Source: Steinernema hermaphroditum (Eukaryota; Nematoda; Chromadorea; Rhabditida; Steinernematidae). Taken from it: a DNA stretch of 64,000 bases. The stretch covers positions 12,462,001 through 12,526,000 of the forward strand of contig CM059622.1 in assembly GCA_030435675.1 (NCBI GenBank). Direction: 5' to 3'. A program made the position numbers and the translations under genes. The notes under the pieces were generated by a model. That model saw only the letters and a list, made by a program, of their open reading frames with translations. It searched no databases and was not told the DNA's origin. Shown in pieces: positions 55,401 to 64,000 of this stretch; position 1 is the stretch's first letter; every line of letters starts with the position of its first letter.

Positions 55401-56180
55401 ATGATCCCATGCCCTAATATATCGTGCCCTTTTTTACCATATTATTATGTATATAAAAGTTTAATTACCCAAGTTTGACATTTCTCCACAACGCTTTCTT
55501 TCGCGTTTTTACTCTTCGTCGTTGATCACCTCACTCAAAGACCCGCGTGGCAGGACCCTCAGGACGATAAGACCAGACTTATTCTCTACTCGCCACATGG
55601 ATGACATCCTTCAACGTATCACGGGCCCTACTGGCGTCCAAACTAATGTGAAACCATCACAAAACGTCGGAACCCAAACGCTCACAGCAGGAGAACCTGC
55701 ACCTTTTGCTTTGGTAGAGCCAGTGTTGCGATCTCAGTGGAATCGTCCCTAACAACCTGGTGAGATAGTCTGTGATTCCGATGTTCTTGAGACTATACAG
55801 GCAATTTGTTCTTTGAAAAGAAGAAATTTCTCTCCGTAAACGTAGCCTGCCGTTAAATACACTGACTACAGTGACTACAACTAAAGGTCCGTGATTTAGG
55901 AACACCACGCCTTGTGCGCCACCATCATAGCTAACTCCTTATACCAGTGGATATTCGGACTATCAAGTAAATGATCCTCAATGGACCCCCCTCAAGTAAA
56001 TGATCCTCAATGGTCCCTTGAAAAGATTCGCCAGAAACCGTTAGGCCTTCCGAATGGAAACACGTTCATTTGTCCGCGTTTATTCGAACAATTTTCGGAT
56101 CGTTCAGATCACTATAAACTCCATTTCGATAACAACATATTGATATTTGTATGTGCTTTGTTTCGTAAGTCGCGGGATTC
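55401..56180. other. Intergenic; short direct duplication near 55,965-56,017
   Basis: CAAGTAAATGATCCTCAATGG occurs twice, 28 bp apart. Otherwise there are only short unsupported open frames. Confidence 0.5.
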
Positions 56181-57236
56181 TCAAAGTGCTGATGAAATCG
56201 ATCGAACAGGAAGAGTTGAGTCCTTCTTGAATCTGAAGAATTCTTTGCGCAAGTTCCTTAAAACAAATGACAGATGTACTTTCCGTTTCAAATAAGAAAC
56301 TCACTTGTAAAGTACAAAATATAAAGCTGGCGTTAAGAGCAGTGTACTTACAATTAGCCCGACGGTCATTGCAAAGTGAAATGTTCGGGTCGTTGGCAAA
56401 CGGTAGTGATTGAACATGGCTGCCAGCGAGAATTCTACCATAAATTTCGTCACCGCATAAATAAAAATCGTTCTCTCCTGACTCCGCACTTTGCTGTTAT
56501 GCACAAGACGTAGCTTCAGGAGATAAGCAAAGATGTAAATGTAGATGAGCAATGTAAGAACCATCGGTGTCCCGTAGATATACGAGCCATAGTATTGCAG
56601 AGATCTGTTGTAGCCTTTGCTTGGATCGTATTTTGGCATGAACTCTCCGGGAGAGACAGTGTATCCAAAGTGAGGCGTCAGCAAGATGATGACGTATGTC
56701 AGTCCAAACATCCACGCAAATGCTATCAGAATCTAAGACAAGCTGCATTCCATCGTCCGGCAGCCGCTTACCCAATGCAGTTTAGATGAACATTTGAGTC
56801 CACATATAATTATCAATCTGTTGAGCGCCAAGGCAAGACCAAGAACAGCTTCAGTGCGTAGGCCACCTGGATAGAGAACTATAAAGACGTTCGCTAATCC
56901 AAGTGGATCGTAATCCAAGAGCAAAACGACACCGAAAAAGATGAACCCGGGAGCCATGGTGAAACACTGCACGATTCCCATTTGTATCATTATCCGATAA
57001 CATTCCAATGAACGGTATTTGGATCTTGTCAGAAATATCTGAAATATAAAAAGCTGTAAGTATTGTTGGTCTAGGGTAAAAAACAAGCATGAAAGACTTC
57101 ATCTTTTGTGTTATGATGGACTACGGGAACCTTTCTCTCAAGTAAAACTTACATAAACGAATCGCAAATATATAGGGACGAAAAACAAACAAAGAACAAT
57201 ATAAATAATCCCAGCAATAAGCTTGAAATGTACCAT
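56181..57236 (-). CDS. 7TM chemoreceptor-like GPCR, receptor family A, copy 8
   Basis: Predicted receptor of 284 residues. Exons in transcript order are 57153-57236, 56772-57038, 56305-56732 and 56181-56256. Exon 1 is MVHFKLIAGIIYIV...LRFVY. Exon 2 has SKYRSLECYRIMIQMGIVQC, LLDYDPLG, LRTEAVLGLALALNRLIIICG. Exon 3 has FMPKYDPSKGY, YGSYIYG, QERTIFIYAVTKF and TPALYFVLYK. Exon 4 is KNLRKEFFRFKK. Intron 1 is 114 bp, longer than usual. It is closest to copy 7; the pair probably arose by tandem duplication, now separated by TE insertions. Confidence 0.88.
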
Positions 57237-58429
57237 CGTCAGATCGTCCACCTGTAAGACATCCATATGAAAAAGATTAGGCATTTTCCAAATCAAAATT
57301 GCCCTTCAATTGAACTGGAACTTCTCTCTGAATGGGCTACCGATTCTCCGGAAAATCATTATTGCACACGCGAGACTAGCCGTGACAATTTATATCCTTG
57401 CGGCACCTGCCTATTCAAGTACAACGTACTCCTTAACGAATTATACTTGAATTTCTGAATGAATTATACCGGGAAGGGTTAAGAGTATAGCAAGGCGGAA
57501 TAAAATATCACTGAAGGTCAGTGATATCATGCATAGCGATGTACTTTAAGATCTATGTATTGGACAGAAAAAGACATATCTGTTACCCAATAAAGTGAAT
57601 AGATACGAATAAAAATCATGGTCTTATCACAAGACTGCAATATTCTCACAGAAACAGAGCGCGCTAATATCCGTGTGAAAGCGCAGTCGACAGACGTAAA
57701 AATAGATTTGCCAAAGTTCCGTGTACTTTAGTCTTTAACTCAAATATATCACGGTGAGAATTCAGTCTATCCAACAAGTTGCACATGAATATTTCATCGA
57801 TTGGCAAATCCACAGACAACTCACAACAAACGACATATCAAATTTGACTTTCGCACAAAGTACGGCTTTCAGCTACAGCTGTCGGATCATATTATCACTT
57901 ATTCCGGGAGTTGCGTTTTCGCTGGTCCTCAGAGCGTCCTTCGGGATAACTTGTCACGCATGACTTGCATCGCGCATATTGTTATCGCAGTGATGGGATT
58001 ATGGCTTCCGGGTGTCCCTCTGGAAACCGGAGCGCTCACAATTGCCACAGGATTTGCCATCTGACCAACCTCACGCTCAAAGAAACAACTTCTTTTCGAA
58101 GCGTATGGGGCAGATGGGCAGCTTCTGAGCTCGCATCTGCTTCGGAGAGATGAGCCCGTAGTCCGGAAGAAGTGTCTTCGCCGTAGTGATGTGATCGTTA
58201 AATATGGGTGGGACATCGTTTATTCGTTTATTCGTTTATTGGGACAAATTCGTGAATTCAAAATGGGTTTGGAACGTTTTTTTGCAGTTGTGCACATCAT
58301 CGCCACGCCATGGATGAAGCCGGCAGCGAACGAGACATCCTCTGTTTGTCTATTTTTGGTGTAGTTCAGGGCGTAAAGCCTTTGATACATGAAATAAAGT
58401 CGTGTAAAGTCGTACTGGTTAATCAGCCT
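57237..58429. other. Intergenic, no confident gene
   Basis: Open frames near 57754-58216 occur on both strands without motifs. Nothing could be joined into a spliced gene. Confidence 0.4.
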
Positions 58430-59220
58430 CTCTAAACGTGGCTTGAGATTCAAACCCGGAATTCTTGTGTGCTTTGAACATTGAGCATGGTAAAAAAAAT
58501 ACTTCAGCGCACACGTTCATTTTAGAAGATCACACGCTCCATGAGACGCAGAACAAAGCAACAGAAAAATCTGTGTCCACACATATAAATTTTAATTTCA
58601 TTTCGAGACATCTTCTTGTAAAAATCGCAGCGGATCCCGTGTAACCTGCCTTTTCCGTTAGGTTTCATATCCAATCACTTTTCGCAGAACTGATCTCAAT
58701 GTTAGCAACATTATGGAAACCTAGTGTTTGCCTTTAACATATAGCGACGAAGGCGCTTAATGGCCGGAGTCCGTCTACCAGACAGGAAGCTTCTTTGTAA
58801 ATTCGTCGTTCCACGAGACCGATTGCTTTCATAAATAAATTCGGAAGTTCAAAGTCTGTGTGGAACATTTTTCACATTTGTATTGGCTGATAAAACTGGC
58901 TCTCTAAAATTGGCTTAAGATTCAAACCCGGAATTGATCTGTGCTCTGAACTTTCCGGTAAAAATACTTAGGCGCACACGTACATTTATGAAGATCGCAC
59001 GCTCCATGGGATTCAGAACCAAAAACATTATTTCCACACATATAATTTCAATGCGGGACAGCTTCTTGCATTTGACGTTGCACCGGGTTTCAGCAGTGTT
59101 TAGAATCACAATAGACCTCTTGTAATCTGACCTTTCCCGGTAGGTTTCATGTCTAATCACTTCCCTCGAAAGAAATCGCAATATTAGCAACATTGTGTAA
59201 AGCTCGTATTTGTCATTTTA
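58430..59220. repeat. Tandem duplication of a 0.3-kb segment
   Basis: Units at about 58430-58745 and 58905-59220 share GATTCAAACCCGGAATT, GCGCACACGT, CACGCTCCATG, CCACACATATAA, CCTTT.CCG.TAGGTTTCAT and ATGTTAGCAACATT-like blocks in the same order. They have diverged by substitutions and indels. The minus-strand frame in the right unit (58915-59193) is interrupted by stops in the left unit, so it is not a conserved coding exon. Confidence 0.7.
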
Positions 59221-59466
59221 CGCATACATTCGTTGTTTCCTTCTCCGCTGCACAAGAAGCCACGTGTAGATTTCAAAGAACTACACGTCACGAGGAACAT
59301 AATCCGACATGATTGCGTGATGCTCTAGGGCTGATCGCTCCCGTTTTGTAGTTTTCTAATCTTGCTCGCATTCGCACCACTGAACAACCCTAATTGGCAC
59401 TCACTGTTCCTTCTACGAGCTTTGAAACTGAACTATTCTTTAGTGCAAACTCATTTTTTCTACAGA

Positions 59467-60541
59467 ATGGACGGCGATCGAACGACCCATGTCGTTGTGG
59501 GATGTTTTTCCATCGTAATCCCAGTCCTGTTTCTCCCTTGTTACATTAGAATCTTGCTGGTCAGTGGCCCATGATTGCTTAGTAATTGTGGTCACCTCTT
59601 AGATTTTCTTGTGCTCGAAGAGATATCGAAGCCTGGAATGTTACCAGATAATGATACAAATGGGAATCGCCCAATGTTTGATGTCACCATCATGGATCCT
59701 CTTCGGAATCGCCCATTTAAGCCAAGTTGACTACCTCGGTCTTACAGCGCTGGCCTATGTTTTGGCCACTAGCGCTATTCGCGCCGAAGCAGTTCTAAGT
59801 CTCCTTCTAGCCTTGAACCGTCTCTGCATCATATGCCGTTGGCGCATGCCGAAAGTGCTTTCTAAGGCGAGTGGCAAGTAACTAAACGCCATCTTATTGT
59901 TTTTAGGTTTTGAATTTATGTGCGTGGCTTATAGCCGTGGCCCAAACATCGATCCTCCTGTCTCCTATCGCTGGATTCACCATCAATCCCCTTATCTTCC
60001 GACCTGGCTACGACACAAACAAACCAACGTCAGCAGTCGTCGGGAAGGTCGGGAACTACTTCTTACTCTCGAGCTTTATCATCAATCTGATCATCTATCT
60101 GCTTATTGTGGCGGGACTCATCTACCAAAAAGCGGAGGCACATGTCAAGAGCACTCTAAAAAAGGAAAGGGACATCCTCATCTATGCAGGAGTTCGTTTC
60201 GTTTCCGACATCACCTGCGTGTTCACTTATCAGTTTGGACCGATGGTTTTGCCGGCTAGCTACTGGACCGATATAGCCGTTTACTTCACCTATCCAGCCA
60301 ACAATCTCATCATTCCAATAGTTCTTTATTTGACATTGTATAGGTAAGTGCTGCTTATTCTGACGTCATCCAATAAGTGCAATCATCACGCTTCGAATAT
60401 TTTAAGTTGCGTACTAAGACTATACTTTTTAGTTCAATTAGGGATGCATTCTTCAAAGGCAAATCCAACATGGCTTTCGAAACAAGACATTCGACAACGA
60501 AGTCCAAAAGAAACTCGGTGGTCTTCGTCAGCAGAACTTGA
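59467..60541 (+). CDS. 7TM chemoreceptor-like GPCR, receptor family A, copy 9
   Basis: Predicted receptor of 300 residues. Exons are 59467-59559, 59603-59866, 59907-60343 and 60433-60541; the frame closes at TGA. Exon 1 is MDGDRTTHVVVGCFSIV...RILL. Exon 2 has SKRYRSLECYQIMIQMGIAQC, VDYLG (divergent from DYDP) and LSLLLALNRLCIICR. Exon 3 has RPGYDT, VGNYFL, KERDILIYAGVRF and PIVLYLTLYR. Exon 4 is SIRDAFFKGK. Intron 2 (59867-59906, 40 bp) must start with GC (AAG/GCGAGT) to keep frame and motif; the nearest GT donor 14 bp downstream breaks frame. It is the most divergent family A member here. Confidence 0.82.
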
Positions 60542-61568
60542 TATGATTCAGTAACCAGCATAACTTTTCTAGAAATGCCGCTAGTTTCGTTTTTTTTGTG
60601 TATTCTATGTATTTATGTGGTGCGAATTCGTTGCATAAATCAACATTTGACTGCTGTGCTTTATCCCTTTAATCAATGACATTCCGCCATACAAGACACC
60701 AAGCACAAAAGCACTAAAGATAGCAAACAACAAATCGTAGTCGCCGCTCTGAGTCGATAGTGGTCCCATCAGTATGTCAGGGCTTTGAAGTAACGAAAAG
60801 CGGATACCGGTTGACACTTAGCACATCAAACGGAGAGATCCAATCGTCGACTGGTAGCGCAGGCATCGGAGTTTCAGGATATCTTCGGATTGACGGAGCG
60901 GGAGAAGAACTGAATCCGGTGAAGGCCGAGAAGCACTCCGTAAGAAGGCCTTCGCCGCTGTCCGACCACCCGCGCCTTGCAAAACGAAGACTTGCTGCAA
61001 CGCAGACCTCTAAGCCTTCAGACAAACAGAATATGACCCTTCGTTACACATGACCACGCTCCGACAGCCTCCACTTAAACGAGCTTGGTTAACCTACGTG
61101 GTTCATGTGCTCGAAAACGCTGTGATAACAATTGAACGATCTGACAATAAATTTGCATGGCTTTTAAATTATCCACAAACCAAACAACAGAGTGATCTGT
61201 CGAATTGGATCAGAATTGGATCAATCGGATCAGATCAGAATTGGATCAAAATTGCCAACAATTACAACTAGAACGGTCGTTTTCCTGGAGTTTCAGCTGC
61301 TTATTACGTTCGTATTGCAGTGATATCACTGGAAAGAAACGAGCACAGGGGAAGAAGTCAAAGACTGCAGCAATGGATTTTTAAATTTATAACGAGGATG
61401 GTCCTTTTCGAAGAAGGAAAAGCCTATCTGGGTGAGCAAACTCGCACACATATACGAAAGACACCGGTATTTCTGCTTAACCATAGAGCCATTTATTTTT
61501 ACGAACTCGATATATACAGGACACAACTCACATCAATAAGTACAATATGTTTCAATAAAAAATTAAAA
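60542..61568. other. Intergenic, one weak membrane-like frame
   Basis: On the minus strand a frame at 60605-60817 encodes one hydrophobic helix (LLFAIFSAFVLGVLYGG). An upstream in-frame stop prevents a longer model. GAATTGGATCA repeats at 61203-61245. Confidence 0.35.
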
Positions 61569-62319
61569 CTATTTAGGAGAGGAAGACGGAGTCAGAGACT
61601 GGAAGGCGTAGCAGGTGATGTCGTCATTCGATGCTTGGCAATACTTCTCGGTGTAGGCCACATACGTAAAGTCACCCTTAGCGCAGATCACATTGATCTT
61701 CGCGAAAAGCTTCTCTTCGGCGGCTTTCTGGATGGCGCGCTTCGACTCAGATGGATCTTTTCCAATGTTCTAAGAATACATTGTTTAGGGTGAGAAGGGT
61801 GAAAAACTAATTGCTTACCTGTTCGATGACGGCCCTTAGTTTCTCACTATTGCAAGTAGGATCTTCTTCGACGTCGCTGGTTGGCGCACTGAAGATCTTG
61901 GAACCGTGCGTTTTGGCGCGAGCCTGGTATCGGCATGGGTTTCCACAGCGACAGCAGCAGTCGTTAGCCGGAGGGATGATGAACGCCGGCATAGGAGGAG
62001 GCAGAATAGGAGCCGGAGGTGTCAGGATCGGGATGGGAGCAGGACAAGGAAGTGGTGCCGGGCAGGGAAGTGGGAGTGGTGGAGGGGGGCAGACGATGGG
62101 AAGTGGAGGTGGTGGGGGAGGTGGGCATGGAGGAGGGCTGAGACACAGTGGAGGAGGGCAAACGGGTGGCGGAGGACAAGGAAGAGGTGGAAGAGGACAG
62201 AGCGGAGCCGGAGGTGGAGGACAGGGCGGCGGGGGTACCATAAGCCCGCAGCCGCACATTCCTAAGGCACCCGATGCGGAGGCTACCAGCAGGGCGATAG
62301 AGAAGATTATGTTCGCCAT
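61569..62319 (-). CDS. Ground-like domain protein, proline-rich, secreted
   Basis: Predicted extracellular protein of 233 residues of the nematode ground-like family, distantly tied to hedgehog-related proteins and usually expressed in epidermis or cuticle-forming cells. Exons in transcript order are 61819-62319 and 61569-61769; the intron is 49 bp, phase 0. The signal peptide is MANIIFSIALLVASASG; an upstream ATG at 62367 would place it internally, so I chose 62319. About 90 residues of proline/cysteine repeats (PPPPCPPPP, CPAPLPCPAP) follow, then a CCCRCG cluster. The ground-like domain starts near CNSEKLRAVIEQ and includes SKRAIQKAAEEKLFAKINVIC, GDFTYVAYTEKYC and DDITCYAF, with the conserved cysteines present. 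A glycine-rich frame on the other strand is its antisense shadow. Confidence 0.9.
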
Positions 62320-64000
62320 CGTGTAGAAACGGTCAACTTCACTCAAAGGAGTAGTCGAGTGAGACAACTGTGAAGATTAGCAGTCAGTGAGCTCCTTATA
62401 AACCGTCGACAGCTTTGAGTGACACGATGACGCAAGGCGAAGAAACCGGTCGGCGCCGACGCGACCCTCCTTGAAACTTTTCACTTTTCTTCTAGCTGAG
62501 ATGCATAAGCTCAAACCGGATAGAGATAATTTCCGTTCATGTGTGTGGTGAAAAACGGCAAGACATGCGATCGGTGAGTTGTGATCGAAGCGTCTACCGC
62601 CTGAGGGATATCGTGCGTCATTGCAACGAAGTGGAATTGGAAAGTGACTCATGCGTCGCAAGGTCATTTAGCGAGAAACGGAGATTTCATTGGCAGCAGA
62701 CACAAGCTGCTAGATTTAGAATTGAATTGGTGTATTTCGTATTATCCACCTGCAAACGATCCATAGAATGGCATTTATATTGAAAGAGCAAACAGACCTT
62801 GTTGGTTCGATTCAGAAACTATACTTCTGCACGCCTCTCCTTTAACAAGCATGACATTTCAGAAACGGAACTAATAACCTCAAAACCTTTGACTACCTAC
62901 AAAACTATGTCCACTGTTGTTTAGTATCACATTGCCCTGAGTACTGGGTACAATGAATGACGTCAGTGATTGGGAGTACACATGCACTCGCGTGGGACAT
63001 ATATTCGACCGCCATTTTATAAGTATATCTGCAGCACTTATCACTTCAATAAAGTTCAAGAAATCGGTCGGTTTTATTGAGCCAAAAATACAAACTATGC
63101 TGTGTTTTACCAGGTTGTGCCTAAAGTTCCCGAAAACTTTTCCTTAATATTTTTTATACAAATTTTTATAGAAGTTTTTTTTATATAAGTTATACAAATT
63201 TTTTATTTGGATATGGTTTTCGCAGTGTACATAATGTCGCATGTTATGAACGGTTTTGTAGAGAATTTATCGCTCTTTTACAAGCTGTATATTTTGGATT
63301 CTGAGCTTACGCTATGCGCTTAAGAAGGTTAAGAAAGAATGTATACATTTACTTAACGTAATGTCGGGCGAGGACCACACGCATCGAAATTATTAGAAAA
63401 ACTAGACTATCGCCATAATGCTAAAGAATTTCAATACCTGCGAGCTCCTTTCACTAGAAGTATACAGCTTGGAAATCGTACTTTCGGATCATCGCACTCT
63501 CTCGCTCGACGGCACAACATTTGGGGGGGGGAGTAAAAAATATTAATAGAGATCCAGAAAAAGGGACCCACTTGAGTACATAGCTTCTTAACTCTAAGTG
63601 TTATACCACATCGACGAGTAAAAGTAGCGGAAAACATTAGACAAATGATAATGAGGCAAAGTGACCAAATTTAGACAGAACACCTTGATGGAATATAGAA
63701 TTGCTAGAATAAAGGTGATAGAATCTGTTCGCCATATACTATTGTCTGAATATCCCGTCCGAAGTCAATAAATATTGCGCTATTGTTTAGAACGATCTCA
63801 TAGCAGAATGACATTGACATGAGCACTTTGAATCAACAAACATGCAAATTCGCGACGGTCGATTGTGATCCACTCTGCATTACCATACGCAGTGCGTTTA
63901 CATGTGATAACATCACTCATTGTTTTGGGCGGCTATCGGGAAGGATGCCGTTTTCTACACTTCAAATTACGAGTGTCGATAAGGACGAAACCAGGAAAAG
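62320..64000. other. Terminal intergenic region, no gene seen
   Basis: AT-rich, with T-rich runs near 63150-63200 and a G run near 63522. No spliced or intronless gene could be supported. Confidence 0.5.

Noticed and set aside
61811..62326. Glycine-rich 171-codon frame on the plus strand
   Set aside because: Exact antisense shadow of the proline-rich ground-like gene, which has a signal peptide, a spliced domain and conserved cysteines.

Overview
ORGANISM: The window reads as a nematode genome with a rhabditid-style gene structure. Most introns are tiny (about 40-55 bp), start with GTAAG-like donors and end in TTTCAG or TTTTAG. The gene content is typical of nematodes: clustered 7TM chemoreceptor genes, a ground-like (hedgehog-related family) secreted protein, a glycine-rich secreted protein, a BEL/Pao retrotransposon with a phlebovirus-type glycoprotein, and a Helitron. 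I cannot name the species.  LEFT THIRD (1-26.6 kb): Five intact receptor genes of one family lie at 2.4, 7.0, 8.8, 12.1 and 15.9 kb. They share a rigid four-exon structure: exon 1 is 84-93 nt, exon 2 is 264 or 267 nt, exon 3 is 428-437 nt, and exon 4 is a short tail that usually carries an RKEFF-like motif. Two genes of a second receptor family follow at 18.6 and 20.7 kb. Between them lie a glycine-rich secreted gene, a relic of its duplicate split by a MITE, a frameshifted KRR1-like fragment, an unrecognised secreted protein gene (23.0 kb) and a six-exon C2H2 zinc-finger gene (25.3-26.6 kb). A hAT-type MITE with an 8-bp target duplication lies at 0.64-1.30 kb.  MIDDLE (27-47.7 kb): This is a nest of mobile DNA. 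A Helitron Rep/helicase gene runs on the minus strand from 34.4 to 28.0 kb. Just upstream of its start codon sits an apparently intact BEL/Pao element (34,547-43,874). It has two identical 174-bp LTRs, a primer site matching tRNA-Gly, and a single 2743-codon gag-pol-envelope frame. The element is flanked by a perfect direct duplication of about 192 bp, far longer than the few base pairs expected. Right of it, on the Rep strand, is an intact nine-exon gene for a Pot1/telomere-end-binding-like OB-fold protein, probably part of the same Helitron. Two tandem arrays (19 bp and about 104 bp) and a possible Maverick-type ORF follow.  RIGHT THIRD (47.8-64 kb): Four more receptors of the first family lie at 47.9, 50.8, 56.2 and 59.5 kb; the last uses a GC-AG intron. 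Also present are a second hAT MITE with a perfect 8-bp target duplication, a decayed retroelement gag relic, a tandem 0.3-kb duplication, and a proline-rich ground-like gene at 61.6-62.3 kb.  HOW THEY WORK TOGETHER: The host genes look like a chemoreceptor array plus secreted or cuticle-type proteins. The rest is transposon biology, with one element nested inside another. For all exon models quoted with coordinates I checked splice phases and the frames close. The Helitron Rep gene is given as a span with motif positions only.
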